Shown here piece by piece: positions 1-10,532 of a DNA stretch of 64,000 nucleotides. Source of the DNA: Ralstonia sp. NFACC01. Lineage in GTDB: Bacteria; Pseudomonadota; Gammaproteobacteria; Burkholderiales; Burkholderiaceae. The notes under the pieces are model-generated. The model made no database searches. It saw only the letters and a program-made list of their open reading frames with translations, and was not told the DNA's origin. Numbering within the stretch: the stretch's first letter is position 1; each line of letters starts with the position of its first letter. Where the stretch lies: positions 34,885 to 98,884 of the forward strand of contig NZ_FOWV01000011.1 of assembly GCF_900115545.1 (NCBI RefSeq). Direction: 5' to 3'. The translations under genes were made by a program, and so were the position numbers.

Positions 1-1
1 G

Positions 2-100
2 CAACAGATTCGCGGGTACAACGCTGAGATCGATGCAGATATGGGGCTGATCTTGCAGATCGTCACGTTTTCCCCGCCGGACTCTAACACACCCATTTAG
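2..100 (+). CDS. 3' end of an unidentified gene
   Basis: An open frame enters from the left edge and stops at TAG 98-100, giving 32 residues that end in SNTPI. No family can be recognised from so short a tail. It lies upstream of, and in the same direction as, the PHA/acetate operon. Confidence 0.35.
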   Translation, partial: QQIRGYNAEIDADMGLILQIVTFSPPDSNTPI

Positions 101-196
101 GCCCGTAAGTCGCGGGCCAAGGCTCTGCAACGACTGGCAGCCAACCGCAGATGTCATTTCTTTGAAATTACGTAGAGTCCGCACTCTTGTCTTGGT

Positions 197-245
197 TTGA
201 GGTGCGTCAAGTCCGGCCCGCAGCCGCTGGCATCTAATGGGTTGC
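197..245 (+). promoter_or_regulatory. FNR/Anr-type class II promoter
   Basis: TTGAGGTGCGTCAA at 197-210 fits the TTGA-N6-TCAA core of FNR/Anr boxes. A -10-like TCTAAT lies at 233-238. This puts the box centre (203.5) 41.5 bases before a start near 245, the classical class II activator spacing. It implies oxygen-limited expression of the operon. A TTG codon at 197 lies inside this box, which argues against starting the first gene there. Confidence 0.6.
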
Positions 246-274
246 ATATCCGCAATCGTTTGACGCCCCCAACC

Positions 275-2023
275 ATGCGCACCGCCCCCGTGCCGTCTTC
301 ACCAACTGCAGAGCTGATTGATCTGCCGTTTCACGCCGCCCTTGCGCGTACATCGAATTCGCTGTCGCTTGCATCAATGCAACTGGCATTGATGGATTGG
401 GCACTGCATCTGGCTGTTTCGCCAGGCAAGTGTCTGGATCTGTTCCGCTTGGCACTGACGCAGGCTGAGCAACTCGAGGCTTACATCCGGAACTGCTTGG
501 CGTCCGGCCCGCAGGACGTGTGTCTTTGCGTCCAGCCGCCGGCCCATGACCGACGTTTCTTGGCTGACGAGTGGCGTTTGTGGCCGTTCAACGTGCTGCA
601 CCAGTCTTTCCTGTTGACGGAACAATGGTGGGAGGCGGCCACGCGCGGCGTCTGGGGTGTCGCCAAGCATCACGAGGACGTCGTTGCCTTTGCTGCGCGT
701 CAATGGCTCGACATGATGTCGCCGGGCAACCAACTGGCAACCAACCCCATTGTCCTGCGTCGGACCTTTGAACAGCACGGTACCAATCTCGTGCGCGGCG
801 CACTCAATGCGCTTGACGATCTGGAGCGCTCCATGAGCGGCGCGCCGGCCGCCGGCACCGAACGTTTTATGGTGGGCCACGACGTGGCAATCACGCCCGG
901 CAAGGTGGTCCTGCGCAACCGCCTGATCGAGCTGATCCAGTACGCGCCGGCCACGAGCAAGGTCCAAGCCGAGCCCATCCTGATCGTGCCGGCATGGATC
1001 ATGAAGTACTACATCCTGGATCTGTCACCGCAGAACTCGCTGATCCGTTATCTGGTAGAGCAGGGCCATACGGTGTTCTGCATCTCCTGGAAAAACCCCG
1101 ACGAGGCTGATCGCGCCCTCGACATGGACGATTACCTCAAGCTCGGTGTCTTTGCCGCGCTCGATGCCGTCAATGCCATCGTGCCGGGCCAGCGCGTCCA
1201 CGCCACCGGTTACTGCCTTGGCGGCACGTTATTGGCCATTGCAGCGGCTGCCATGGCGCGCGATGGCGATGCACGGTTGGCATCCATGACGCTCTTTGCC
1301 GCGCAGACAGACTTTTGCGAGCCGGGCGAACTCGGCCTGTTCATCGACGAGGCACAGGTCAGTCTGTTGGAAGCGCAGATGGAACAAACCGGCTATCTAC
1401 GCGCCAGCCAGATGGCCGGAGCCTTCCAGATGCTGCGCTCGTACGACTTGCTGTGGTCACGTGTCGTGGGTGAATACCTGCTGGGCGACCGCGCACCGAT
1501 GAACGATCTGATGGCCTGGAACGCCGATGCCACGCGCATGCCCGCGCGGATGCACAGCCAGTATCTCCGGCATCTGTTCCTGAATGACGACCTGAGCGAG
1601 GGCCGCTACCTCGTCAACGGAAAGCCGGTGGCCCTCAACGACATCGACCTGCCCATCTTCGTGGTGGGCACGTTGACCGACCACGTAGCGCCATGGCGCT
1701 CGGTCCACAAGCTGCATCACCTGACCGAGGCGGAGCTGACGTTCGTATTGACCACCGGCGGCCACAACGCCGGCATTGTCAGCCCGCCGGCCAACTCGCA
1801 TCGGCGGTTCCAGATGCAGACACGTAACGTCGGCGAGGTATCAGTGGCGCCGGATGATTGGTTGGCATCGGCACCCATTACCGACGGTTCGTGGTGGCCG
1901 GCGTGGCATGCATGGCTGATCGCGCATGCATCGGGCCCCGCACCGGTGAAGCCACCGAAGATGGGCGCCCCGGCACTGCCGCCACTGGCGGACGCGCCGG
2001 GCGCCTACGTTCTGGAGAAATAA
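275..2023 (+). CDS. phaC: PHA synthase-like protein (PhaC family)
   Basis: This 582-residue alpha/beta hydrolase-fold protein has the PhaC plan: an N-terminal PhaC_N-like half, then a catalytic half. The lipase-box-like GYCLGG supplies a nucleophile Cys about residue 314. Asp469 (TLTDH) and His497 (GGHNAG) complete the triad with spacing close to class I synthases. It should polymerise 3-hydroxyacyl-CoA on granules. The start at 275 is preferred because an in-frame TTG at 197 lies within the FNR-like site; no strong Shine-Dalgarno is visible. It heads an operon that also holds a phasin-like protein, an enoyl-CoA hydratase-phosphotransacetylase fusion and acetate kinase, so it is probably an accessory low-oxygen synthase rather than the housekeeping phaCAB enzyme. 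Confidence 0.85.
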   Translation: MRTAPVPSSPTAELIDLPFHAALARTSNSLSLASMQLALMDWALHLAVSPGKCLDLFRLALTQAEQLEAYIRNCLASGPQDVCLCVQPPAHDRRFLADEWRLWPFNVLHQSFLLTEQWWEAATRGVWGVAKHHEDVVAFAARQWLDMMSPGNQLATNPIVLRRTFEQHGTNLVRGALNALDDLERSMSGAPAAGTERFMVGHDVAITPGKVVLRNRLIELIQYAPATSKVQAEPILIVPAWIMKYYILDLSPQNSLIRYLVEQGHTVFCISWKNPDEADRALDMDDYLKLGVFAALDAVNAIVPGQRVHATGYCLGGTLLAIAAAAMARDGDARLASMTLFAAQTDFCEPGELGLFIDEAQVSLLEAQMEQTGYLRASQMAGAFQMLRSYDLLWSRVVGEYLLGDRAPMNDLMAWNADATRMPARMHSQYLRHLFLNDDLSEGRYLVNGKPVALNDIDLPIFVVGTLTDHVAPWRSVHKLHHLTEAELTFVLTTGGHNAGIVSPPANSHRRFQMQTRNVGEVSVAPDDWLASAPITDGSWWPAWHAWLIAHASGPAPVKPPKMGAPALPPLADAPGAYVLEK

Positions 2024-3547
2024 ATGCGTGTGCAGAAGCAGCTCCGGGCGTGTGGCAGCTACGCCGACACGCGTATGGCCGCCATGGTAGTCACCGTCAC
2101 TGTGCTGGCACTGTCGGGTTGCATCTCGATGGCGCCGCCTTACGAGGCGCCCGCGTTGCCCGTGGCCCAGCACTACGACGCCGACGATGGCCGGGATGGC
2201 CTGTCAGCATCAGCGACCGGCTGGCAGGCGTACTTTACGGACACGCGCCTGCAGGCGTTGATCAAGCAGGCGCTGGAAAATAACCGCGACCTGCGCACTG
2301 CCGTGCTGCGTGTGGAAGAGGCGCGTGCTGCGTTTGGCATCCAGCGCGCGGAGATATTTCCGCACCTCAATGCGCAGGCCGGCGTCAGCCGCTTGAGCAT
2401 TCCGGCGGACGTGAGCCCGTTCGGCATGCCGATGCGTGTCACCCAGTACCAGGTGGGGGCCGGTGTCTCCAGTTGGGAGATCGATTTCTGGGGACGCGTA
2501 CGCAACCTCAACGAGGCCGCATTGGAAAGCTATGTGGCTTCCGACGCCGCACGCCGTGCGGTAGCGCTTGGGTTGATCGCGCAGGTGGCCGACAGCTATC
2601 TGGTGCTGCGTGAACTCGACGAGCGCATCGCGCTGGCGCAACAAACCGTGGATAGCCGGACCGAAACACTGCGCATCTTCTCGCGCCGCGTGGCGGTGGG
2701 CGCGACGTCAAGATTGAACCAAACACAGGTCGAGACCCTGCTGACCCAGGCGCAGGCGCTGCTAACGCAATTGCAGCAGGCGCGCGACGCGCAGGCGCAC
2801 GGCTTGGCCTTTCTTGTCGGCAAACCAATCGACCTGCCGCCGGTCTCCGAGCCATTTGACGAGCACCGCATGCTGGCCGAACTGCGCGCAGGCCTGCCTT
2901 CCGACCTGCTGACGCAGCGCCCGGACATTGCCGCCGCGGAGCACCGGCTGCGTGCTGCGCACGCCAGCATCGGCGCGGCACGGGCCGCGTTCTTTCCCCG
3001 CGTGGCGCTGACCGGCGCTTACGGCACGCTGGGTCCGGAACTGGGTAACCTGTTTGCGCCCGGCACACGCGCCTGGGTATTTGCGCCGAGTATCAGCCTC
3101 CCGCTCTTTGAAGGTGGAAAGCTGCGCAGCAACCTCGACCTGGCAGAAGCCCGCCGAGACCTTGCCGTGGCTGGTTACGAGAAGACCGTGCAGAGCGCAT
3201 TCCGCGACGTGTCCGACGCGCTTTCTGCACGCAAGTGGCTGGCCGACCAACTCGACATTGCGAAGGCCGCACTGGCGGCACAGAGCGAACGCGCGCGGCT
3301 GTCGCAACTACGTTTCGACGCTGGAGCATCGACCTTCCTGGAGGTGCTCGACGCCCAGCGCGACCTACTGGCCGCGCAGCAGCAACTGGTGCAGGTACGC
3401 CGTGCGCTTCTCTCTAGCCGCGTTGGCCTGTATGCCGCACTGGGTGGTGGCACGCAGGCCGTCGAATCCGAATCTGATCTGCAACCTCACCTGAGCCTGA
3501 CGCCGCCCCCGCGCGTATCGGGCGTATCGGGCGGAACAACACCATGA
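2024..3547 (+). CDS. Outer-membrane efflux lipoprotein, NodT/TolC family
   Basis: The 507-residue protein begins with a signal sequence ending in the lipobox LSGC and then has two outer-membrane-efflux repeats rich in long Ala/Gln/Arg helices, as in TolC-type trimeric channels. The ATG follows the phaC stop directly. The next gene overlaps by ATGA, so the two are co-translated. It is expected to form the outer-membrane duct for the membrane-fusion protein and ABC exporter downstream. The exported substrate cannot be told from sequence. Confidence 0.9.
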   Translation: MRVQKQLRACGSYADTRMAAMVVTVTVLALSGCISMAPPYEAPALPVAQHYDADDGRDGLSASATGWQAYFTDTRLQALIKQALENNRDLRTAVLRVEEARAAFGIQRAEIFPHLNAQAGVSRLSIPADVSPFGMPMRVTQYQVGAGVSSWEIDFWGRVRNLNEAALESYVASDAARRAVALGLIAQVADSYLVLRELDERIALAQQTVDSRTETLRIFSRRVAVGATSRLNQTQVETLLTQAQALLTQLQQARDAQAHGLAFLVGKPIDLPPVSEPFDEHRMLAELRAGLPSDLLTQRPDIAAAEHRLRAAHASIGAARAAFFPRVALTGAYGTLGPELGNLFAPGTRAWVFAPSISLPLFEGGKLRSNLDLAEARRDLAVAGYEKTVQSAFRDVSDALSARKWLADQLDIAKAALAAQSERARLSQLRFDAGASTFLEVLDAQRDLLAAQQQLVQVRRALLSSRVGLYAALGGGTQAVESESDLQPHLSLTPPPRVSGVSGGTTP

Positions 3548-4617
3548 CTACGACTCCCCGACAACGATGGATTGCGCTGCTGGCGGCCGCCCTGGTGATG
3601 GCCGGCGGAGCGTTCGCGTGGAAGGCTTTGCGGCAAGAGGGCCCCGGCAAGGGCTTTGCGAGCGGCAATGGCCGCATCGAGGCCACAGAAATCGACGTGG
3701 CCACCAAGCTGCCTGGCCGCGTGCAGGACATTCTGGTGGACGAGGGCGACTTCGTGACGGCCGGCCAGCCGCTTGCGCACATGCAGGTGCAGACACTGGA
3801 AGCGCAACGTGACGAGGCCCAGGCACGGCAGCAACAAGCGGTCTCTGCCGTGGCGAGTGCGCAGGCCCAGGTGGCCGTGCGAGAAGCCGATAGGCAAGCG
3901 GCTCTCGCGCAAATCGCCCTGCGTGAAAGCGACCTTGATGCCGCGCAGCGCCGGCTGGCGCGTTCGGAAACGCTGTCGCACGAAGGCGCTTTGTCAATGC
4001 AGGAGTTGGACGACGACCGCGCCCGCGTGCGCAGCGCCAAGGCCGCGCTTGTGGCGGCCCGCGCGCAAGCCGAGGCCGCGCAGGCGGCCGTGTTGGCCGC
4101 TCATACGCAGGTGGCCGGCGCCGGTTCCACCGTCAAGGCAGCAGACGCAACCGTATTGCGCATCAAGGCCGATATTGACGACAGCGCCTTGACGGCCCCG
4201 CGCGACGCCCGTGTGCAATACCGCATCGCCCAGCCCGGTGAGGTGCTGGCCGGCGGCGGGCGGCTGCTCAACCTCGTGGATCTGTCCGACGTCTACATGA
4301 CCTTTTTCGTGCCAGAGACGGACGCAGGCCGCATCGCCATGGGCAGCGAGGTGCGTATCGTGCTGGACGCTGCGCCGCAATACGTGATTCCGGCGCGCGT
4401 GTCCTTTGTGGCCAGCACCGCGCAATTCACGCCCAAGACCGTGGAGACGGCCAGCGAGCGGCAGAAGCTGATGTTCCGCGTGAAGGCGCAGATCGATCGC
4501 GATCTGCTGCGTAAGCACTTGAAGCTGGTGAAGACCGGTCTGCCCGGCATGGCGTGGCTCAAGCTCGACACGCAGGCCGAATGGCCGGCCACCCTGGCGA
4601 TCAAGGTTCCGCAGTGA
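3544..4617 (+). CDS. HlyD-family membrane fusion protein (YhiI-like)
   Basis: The 357-residue protein has an N-terminal membrane anchor (about residues 8-25). A biotinyl-lipoyl half-motif follows ([18 protein letters not shown]), then a long coiled-coil hairpin rich in Ala/Gln/Arg (about 85-200) and a beta-barrel domain. This is the periplasmic adaptor of a tripartite exporter. It overlaps both neighbours by four bases. The order adaptor, fused ABC protein, permease matches the yhiI-rbbA-yhhJ arrangement of enterobacteria. Confidence 0.88.
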   Translation: MTTTPRQRWIALLAAALVMAGGAFAWKALRQEGPGKGFASGNGRIEATEIDVATKLPGRVQDILVDEGDFVTAGQPLAHMQVQTLEAQRDEAQARQQQAVSAVASAQAQVAVREADRQAALAQIALRESDLDAAQRRLARSETLSHEGALSMQELDDDRARVRSAKAALVAARAQAEAAQAAVLAAHTQVAGAGSTVKAADATVLRIKADIDDSALTAPRDARVQYRIAQPGEVLAGGGRLLNLVDLSDVYMTFFVPETDAGRIAMGSEVRIVLDAAPQYVIPARVSFVASTAQFTPKTVETASERQKLMFRVKAQIDRDLLRKHLKLVKTGLPGMAWLKLDTQAEWPATLAIKVPQ

Positions 4618-7397
4618 CGCGGTCTGCTGACCCATCCCCCTTGCATGAGGTGCACCTCGCGGCGCCGGTCGCGAGCCTTGCCGGCGTGAGCCTGCGCTAC
4701 CGCAAGACGCTGGCGCTGGACGGCGTCACGCTCGACCTTCCCGCCGGCTGCATGGTCGGATTGATCGGTCCGGATGGCGTGGGCAAGTCCAGCCTGCTGT
4801 CATTGGTGGCCGGCGCGCGTGCCCTGCAGGACGGCGCAGTACATGTGCTGGGCAGCGACATGGCCGACCATCGCGCGCGCGCCGCGGTCGGCCCACGCAT
4901 TGCTTACATGCCGCAAGGGTTGGGGCGCAATCTGTACCCCACGCTGTCGATCGAGGAGAACCTGCAGTTCTTCGGGCGCCTGTTCGGCCACGATGCAGCG
5001 GAGCGCCGCCGCCGCATTGATGCCCTCACGGCCAGCACCGGCCTGCGGGCGTTTCTCTCACGGCCTGCCGGCAAGCTGTCGGGTGGCATGAAGCAGAAGC
5101 TGGCGTTGTGCTGCGCGCTGATCCACGACCCGGACCTATTGATCCTGGACGAGCCGACCACGGGCGTCGACCCGCTCTCGCGCAGGCAGTTCTGGGACTT
5201 GATTGGCAGTATTCGCGCCACGCGCCCGGGCATGAGCGTGATCGTGGCCACCGCCTACATGGAAGAGGCCGAACGCTTCGACTGGCTGGTCGCCATGGAC
5301 GCGGGGCAGGTGCTCGCCACCGGCACACCGGCTGGTCTGCGCAGCCGTGCGGGTACCGATTCCCTTGAGGCCGCCTTCATTGCACTGCTGCCGCTGACGC
5401 GCCGGCAGGGGCATCACGCCGTGGTCGTGCCGCCCCTGGTGGCCGGTGCAGAAGACGATATTGCGGTGCAAGCGAACGGCCTGACCATGCGTTTTGGTGA
5501 CTTTGTCGCAGTCGACCACGTCGACTTCCGCATCCGTCGTGGAGAGATCTTCGGCTTTCTCGGTTCGAACGGCTGCGGCAAATCGACCACCATGAAGATG
5601 CTCACCGGCCTGCTGCCTGCCAGCGAGGGTCAGGCGTGGCTGTTTGGCCATCCGGTGGACCCGAAAGACATCGACACACGCCGGCGCGTGGGCTACATGT
5701 CGCAGGCGTTCTCGCTGTATGGCGAGCTGACCGTGCGTCAGAACCTCGTGCTGCATGCGCGCCTGTTCCAGGTGCCCGAAGCCGAGGTGCAGTCGCGTGC
5801 GGCTGAGATGCTGACCCGCTTCGGGCTGCAGGAGGTGTCCGACAGCCTGCCTCAGAGCTTGCCGCTGGGCATGCGGCAGCGTTTGTCGCTCGCGGTGGCG
5901 ATGGTGCACAAGCCGGAGCTGCTGATTCTAGATGAGCCGACCTCGGGGGTGGACCCGGTCGCGCGCGATATGTTCTGGCGCCTGATGATCGACCTCGCAC
6001 GGCGGGATCGGGTGACCATCTTCATCTCCACGCACTTCATGAACGAGGCCGAGCGATGCGACCGCATCTCGCTCATGCACGCCGGCCGGGTGCTGGTAAG
6101 TGATGCGCCCGCGGCGCTGGTGCGCGCTCGCGGCACGCAGACGCTGGAGCAGGCGTTCGTTGCCTATCTGCAGGAGGCTGCCGAAGCGTCTTCGGGCACC
6201 GGCGAGGTTGCTGCGCCGCTGCCGGTGCGCGCGGCGGCGGCCAGCGCACCCGCCGGCATGCCCGCCCGCCGCCGCTTCAGTCTTGCGCGCGCATTGAGCT
6301 ATTCGCAGCGCGAGGCGCTGGAGCTGCGCCGCGACCGCGTGCGGGCCACGCTGGCGCTGCTGGGCACGGCCATCCTCATGTTCATCATCGGATACGGCAT
6401 CAGCCTGGACGTGGAGAACCTGACCTACGCCGTGCTGGATCGCGACCAGACTGTGCTCTCGCGCGACTACACGCTCAACCTGGCGGGCTCGCGTTATTTC
6501 ATCGAAAAACCCCCAATTCGCGACTACGCTGAGTTGGATCGCCGCATGCGCAACGGCGAGTTGTCGCTGGCGATTGAAATCCCGCCTGGCTTTGCGCGCG
6601 ACGTAAAACGCGGCACGGCCGTGCAGATCGGTGCCTGGGTGGACGGTGCCATGCCCACCCGCGCCGAAACCGTGCGCGGTTACGTGCAGGCCATCCACCA
6701 GCTTTGGCTTGCGGATACTGCGGTGCACCGGCTGGGGGTGCGTCTGGCGGCGCCCAGCAGCATCGAAACGCGCTATCGCTACAACCCCGACGTGAGAAGC
6801 CTGCCTGCCATGGTGCCCGCCGTGATTCCGATGCTGCTGATGATGATTCCAGCCATGCTGGCGGCGTTGTCGGTGGTGCGCGAAAAGGAGTTGGGCTCCA
6901 TCATTAATTTCTACGTGACACCGGTCACTCGCGCGGAGTTCGTGCTTGGAAAGCAGTTGCCGTATATCGTGCTCGCCATGCTGAACTTCCTCTTGCTGGC
7001 GCTGCTGGCAGTGACGGTGTTCGGTGTGCCGATCAAGGGCAGCTTTGCGACGCTCGCGTTGGGGGCGCTGATCTTCGTGACGTGTTCGACGGGTTTCGGG
7101 CTGTTTGCGTCCACCTTCACGCAAAGCCAGATCGCGGCCATGTTCGTCACCATGATCGGCACGATCATTCCGTGCGTGCAATTTGCAGGGCTGCTCAATC
7201 CCGTGTCGTCGCTGGAAGGAGCGGGGGCCATGATCGGGCGCGTATATCCCGCCACGCATTTCCTGACCATCAGCCGGGGCGTCTTCAGCAAGGCGCTGGA
7301 CATGGGGGCGTTGGGCAGCGCCTTCTGGCCGCTCCTGGCGGCAGTGCCGGTCATCCTGGGCGCCACCTTGCTGATGCTGCGCAAGCAGGATCGATAG
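4614..7397 (+). CDS. rbbA: RbbA-like ABC transporter: two ATPase domains fused to permease
   Basis: This 927-residue protein starts at GTG 4614, overlapping the previous stop (GTGA); an ATG 60 bases earlier would lie deep in the upstream gene. It has ATPase domain 1 (Walker A GPDGVGKS about 52-59, signature LSGGM), ATPase domain 2 (Walker A GSNGCGKS about 317-324) and an ABC-2 permease with six predicted helices from about residue 570. The second signature is degenerate (LPLGM instead of LSGGQ), so one composite ATP site may be impaired. The YhiH/RbbA class was linked to ribosomes in E. coli, but the flanking adaptor and outer-membrane genes favour export. Confidence 0.87.
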   Translation: MTRSADPSPLHEVHLAAPVASLAGVSLRYRKTLALDGVTLDLPAGCMVGLIGPDGVGKSSLLSLVAGARALQDGAVHVLGSDMADHRARAAVGPRIAYMPQGLGRNLYPTLSIEENLQFFGRLFGHDAAERRRRIDALTASTGLRAFLSRPAGKLSGGMKQKLALCCALIHDPDLLILDEPTTGVDPLSRRQFWDLIGSIRATRPGMSVIVATAYMEEAERFDWLVAMDAGQVLATGTPAGLRSRAGTDSLEAAFIALLPLTRRQGHHAVVVPPLVAGAEDDIAVQANGLTMRFGDFVAVDHVDFRIRRGEIFGFLGSNGCGKSTTMKMLTGLLPASEGQAWLFGHPVDPKDIDTRRRVGYMSQAFSLYGELTVRQNLVLHARLFQVPEAEVQSRAAEMLTRFGLQEVSDSLPQSLPLGMRQRLSLAVAMVHKPELLILDEPTSGVDPVARDMFWRLMIDLARRDRVTIFISTHFMNEAERCDRISLMHAGRVLVSDAPAALVRARGTQTLEQAFVAYLQEAAEASSGTGEVAAPLPVRAAAASAPAGMPARRRFSLARALSYSQREALELRRDRVRATLALLGTAILMFIIGYGISLDVENLTYAVLDRDQTVLSRDYTLNLAGSRYFIEKPPIRDYAELDRRMRNGELSLAIEIPPGFARDVKRGTAVQIGAWVDGAMPTRAETVRGYVQAIHQLWLADTAVHRLGVRLAAPSSIETRYRYNPDVRSLPAMVPAVIPMLLMMIPAMLAALSVVREKELGSIINFYVTPVTRAEFVLGKQLPYIVLAMLNFLLLALLAVTVFGVPIKGSFATLALGALIFVTCSTGFGLFASTFTQSQIAAMFVTMIGTIIPCVQFAGLLNPVSSLEGAGAMIGRVYPATHFLTISRGVFSKALDMGALGSAFWPLLAAVPVILGATLLMLRKQDR

Positions 7398-7409
7398 GAG
7401 AGCCCCGCC

Positions 7410-8561
7410 ATGCCAAACCTTCAAGTCGATCGACGCACCGCCCGCCTGAATAACATCTTCCGCCTTGGTATCAAGGAGCTGCGAAGCCTGGCGCGCGACC
7501 CGATGATGCTGGTGCTGATCGTCTACACCTTCACCCTGTCGATCTACGTGGCGGCAACCGCCATGCCAGAGAGCCTGCACAACGCCTCGATCGCCATTGT
7601 TGATGAAGACAGCTCGCCGCTGTCGGCGCGCATTGTCTCAAGCTTCTATCCTCCGCATTTCCGCACGCCTGCGTTGATTCCGCTCACGGAGGTGGACCCA
7701 GGCATGGACAGCGGCCGCTATACGTTCGTGCTCGATATCCCGCCCAACTTCCAGCGCGATGTGCTGGCCGGACGCGCACCGTCCATCCAGCTCAACATCG
7801 ACGCCACGCGGATGAGCCAGGCCTTTACCGGCAACGGCTACATCCAGCAGATCGTCTCGGGCGAGGTGAGCACCTTCCTGCAGCGCCACCGCGCCGCGCC
7901 CGCCACACCGGTCGACCTAGTGCTGCGCACGCGCTTCAACCCCAACCTGGAGCAGACGTGGTTCGGCTCGTTGATGGAGATCATCAACAACGTCACCATG
8001 CTGTCGATCATCCTTACCGGCGCCGCACTCATCCGCGAACGCGAGCACGGCACGATCGAGCACCTGCTGGTGATGCCAGTCACGCCATTCGAGATCATGG
8101 TGTCCAAGGTGTGGTCGATGGGGCTGGTGGTGGTACTGGCCGCGCTTGTTGCACTGGTGTGCGTGGTGCAGGGCGCGCTGCATGTACCGATCGAAGGCTC
8201 GATCCTGCTGTTCATGCTGGTGGCTACGCTGCATCTGTTTGCCACGACCTCCATGGGGATCTTTCTTGCGACGGTGGCGCGGTCCATGCCGCAGTTCGGC
8301 ATGCTGTTGGTCCTGGTGCTGCTGCCACTGCAGTTGCTCTCGGGCGGCACCACCCCGCGCGAAAGCATGCCCAGCGTGGTGCAGGACATCATGCTGGCCG
8401 CGCCGACCACACATTTTGTATCGGCGTCGCAAGCCATTCTTTATCGCGGTGCGGGGCTCGAGGTCGTGTGGCCGCAATGTCTGGCCATCTGCGTCATCGG
8501 CACCGTGCTGTTTGTCGCATCATTGACGCGCTTTCGCCAAACCATCAGCCAGATGGCATAA
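7410..8561 (+). CDS. yhhJ: ABC-2 type permease (YhhJ-like)
   Basis: The 383-residue permease has one N-terminal helix, a large periplasmic loop and five C-terminal helices, the standard ABC-2 layout. The motif EREHGTIEHLLVMPVTP is typical of the family. AGGAG precedes the ATG by a few bases. It should pair with the permease half of the preceding fused protein to complete the exporter. Confidence 0.9.
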   Translation: MPNLQVDRRTARLNNIFRLGIKELRSLARDPMMLVLIVYTFTLSIYVAATAMPESLHNASIAIVDEDSSPLSARIVSSFYPPHFRTPALIPLTEVDPGMDSGRYTFVLDIPPNFQRDVLAGRAPSIQLNIDATRMSQAFTGNGYIQQIVSGEVSTFLQRHRAAPATPVDLVLRTRFNPNLEQTWFGSLMEIINNVTMLSIILTGAALIREREHGTIEHLLVMPVTPFEIMVSKVWSMGLVVVLAALVALVCVVQGALHVPIEGSILLFMLVATLHLFATTSMGIFLATVARSMPQFGMLLVLVLLPLQLLSGGTTPRESMPSVVQDIMLAAPTTHFVSASQAILYRGAGLEVVWPQCLAICVIGTVLFVASLTRFRQTISQMA

Positions 8562-8570
8562 GGAGCCAAC

Positions 8571-9077
8571 ATGGATACACCCGCCAACGTGCCTCTCGCG
8601 CTCCAAAAGGCGCAGATCGCATTCGGGCTGCAGACGTTGGGTCTGCTCAAGACAACACGGCAGCACTGGTATGCACTGGGCGCCGAGCTGCTGGCACAGG
8701 ACGTTGCCCGCACCGAGTCTGCGCTGGCCGATCTGCAAAGCGTCGAGGACTGGAACGCGTTTGCAGCACTGCTGCCCAACGCATTTTGGCAGGCCAGCCA
8801 GCGCACCATGGATGTGCTGCAAGGCGTGCTGCAGACGGCCATCTCGAACCAGTCGAGCTTGGTGGCGGATTACCAGCGCGTCATGCTGGAATGGCAACAG
8901 GCTTCCGTACGCGCATTGAGCACGACCGGCAACGCCATGCCGGTCCATACAGCGCTGCAGGGCATGCTATCGGCTTGGGGCGTGCCGGGCGATGCATGGC
9001 TCCGCTCTGCAACCGAGCGCTCAAATCCTGTCCGTACGCCCGGCAAGGGCAACGGTCAGCTTCACAAAGCTTCCTGA
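8571..9077 (+). CDS. Phasin-like granule-associated protein
   Basis: The 168-residue, mostly helical and amphipathic protein resembles phasins, which coat polyhydroxyalkanoate granules. It has AAGGAG before the ATG and lies nine bases after the permease gene. The C-terminal 25 residues are basic and probably disordered. Phasins diverge strongly, so the assignment rests on helix pattern, length and the PHA-synthase-headed operon. Confidence 0.65.
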   Translation: MDTPANVPLALQKAQIAFGLQTLGLLKTTRQHWYALGAELLAQDVARTESALADLQSVEDWNAFAALLPNAFWQASQRTMDVLQGVLQTAISNQSSLVADYQRVMLEWQQASVRALSTTGNAMPVHTALQGMLSAWGVPGDAWLRSATERSNPVRTPGKGNGQLHKAS

Positions 9078-9086
9078 CGAACACAC

Positions 9087-10532
9087 ATGGGCCCCGATCA
9101 TCTGCCTGTACCGCCGGCGTTGCTGCCGGCCGGCGATCTGAGTGTGGTGCGCAATCGCACCTTTGACGAAATTGCCATTGGCGACACGGCTGCCATTCTG
9201 CGCACGCTCACTGCCGAGGATATCCAGCTCTTCGCCGTGCTGTCGGGAGACGTCAACCCGCAGCACCTGGACCCTGAGTTTGCCGCGTCTACGCGCTTTC
9301 ACGGTGTGATTGCCCACGGCATGCTGGGCGGAGCGCTTATTTCCGCTTTGCTCGGCACGCGTTTGCCGGGGCCTGGAACGATCTACCTTGGACAGACGCT
9401 GCGGTTCCTCGCACCGGTGCGCATTGGCGACACCTTGACCATCCGCGTGACGGTGGTCAGCAAGGAGGCGGAAAGAAAGCGGATCAAGCTGGCATGCAGT
9501 TGCACAAACGACAGCGGCACGGTGGCCATCACGGGCGAGGCCGAGGTCATCGCGCCCACCGAGCGGATCGAGCGTCCGCGTACCACGCTGCCGGATGTGC
9601 GTATCACCACCGGCAGTGATGGCATCCATCGGCTGCTCGACCATGTGCGGCCTCTTGGTGCGATCCGGATGGCCGTTGTCCACCCGTGCGATGCGCTGAG
9701 CCTGTCTGCCGTGCTGGACGCGCGCGCCGAAGGCCTGATCGTGCCTTGCCTTGTCGCGCCGAAGGCCAAGCTGATGCGCGTAGCCGCCGAAGCCGGCCTT
9801 GACCTCAGTGGCATCGAGATCGAGGACGTGCCGCACAGCAGTGCCGCTGCAACCCGCGCAGTGGAGCTTGTGACGCAGGGCAGGGCAGAGGCGCTGATGA
9901 AAGGCAGCCTGCATACCGACGAGTTGATGGCGGCGGTGGTGCGCGAGGAGGCCGGGCTACGCACTAAACGTCGGATCAGCCATTGCTTCCTGATGCAGTC
10001 GCCCGCGTATCCGCGCCCGTTTATCGTGACGGATGCCGCCATCAATATCGCGCCGACCCTGGATCAAAAGGCTGACATCGTCCGCAACGCCATCGACCTG
10101 GCCCATGCAATCGGCGTTGAACGGCCTCGGGTAGCGATCCTTGCTGCGGTCGAGACGGTGAACCCGCGCATGCCTGCCACGCTCGATGCGGCCGCGCTAT
10201 GCAAGATGGCGGACCGCGGCCAGATTGAGGGCGGAGTGCTGGACGGGCCACTGGCTTTCGACAATGCCGTGTCTGCCGCTGCCGCACGCATCAAAGGCAT
10301 TGTTTCGGAAGTGGCAGGGCAGGCCGATGTGCTGGTGGTGCCCGATCTGGAAAGCGGCAACATGCTCGCCAAACAGTTGGAATACCTGGGAGGCGCAGCC
10401 AGCGCAGGCATTGTGCTCGGCGCCCGCGTGCCCATTGTTTTGACCAGCCGCGCCGACTCGCGCGAATCGCGCATCGCGTCGTGCGCCCTTGCCACGTTGC
10501 TGGCCCACCGCTACCGCAATCTACCGCCATGA
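9087..10532 (+). CDS. MaoC hydratase-phosphate acetyl/butyryltransferase fusion
   Basis: The 481-residue bifunctional protein has a MaoC hot-dog domain (about 20-145) with the hydratase-2 motif SGDVNPQH, where Asp55 and His60 are the expected catalytic pair, and a PTA/PTB domain (about 165-475). The first half can hydrate enoyl-CoA to (R)-3-hydroxyacyl-CoA, the substrate of PHA synthase. The second swaps CoA for phosphate on acyl-CoA. It overlaps acetate kinase by ATGA, giving the Pta-AckA route to ATP. The fusion links PHA turnover with substrate-level phosphorylation. Confidence 0.9.
   Translation: MGPDHLPVPPALLPAGDLSVVRNRTFDEIAIGDTAAILRTLTAEDIQLFAVLSGDVNPQHLDPEFAASTRFHGVIAHGMLGGALISALLGTRLPGPGTIYLGQTLRFLAPVRIGDTLTIRVTVVSKEAERKRIKLACSCTNDSGTVAITGEAEVIAPTERIERPRTTLPDVRITTGSDGIHRLLDHVRPLGAIRMAVVHPCDALSLSAVLDARAEGLIVPCLVAPKAKLMRVAAEAGLDLSGIEIEDVPHSSAAATRAVELVTQGRAEALMKGSLHTDELMAAVVREEAGLRTKRRISHCFLMQSPAYPRPFIVTDAAINIAPTLDQKADIVRNAIDLAHAIGVERPRVAILAAVETVNPRMPATLDAAALCKMADRGQIEGGVLDGPLAFDNAVSAAAARIKGIVSEVAGQADVLVVPDLESGNMLAKQLEYLGGAASAGIVLGARVPIVLTSRADSRESRIASCALATLLAHRYRNLPP

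Noticed and set aside
197..274. TTG start for the PHA-synthase-like gene at 197
   Set aside because: The extra 26 residues would be encoded by the FNR-like box and the -10 region; the extension has no family similarity.
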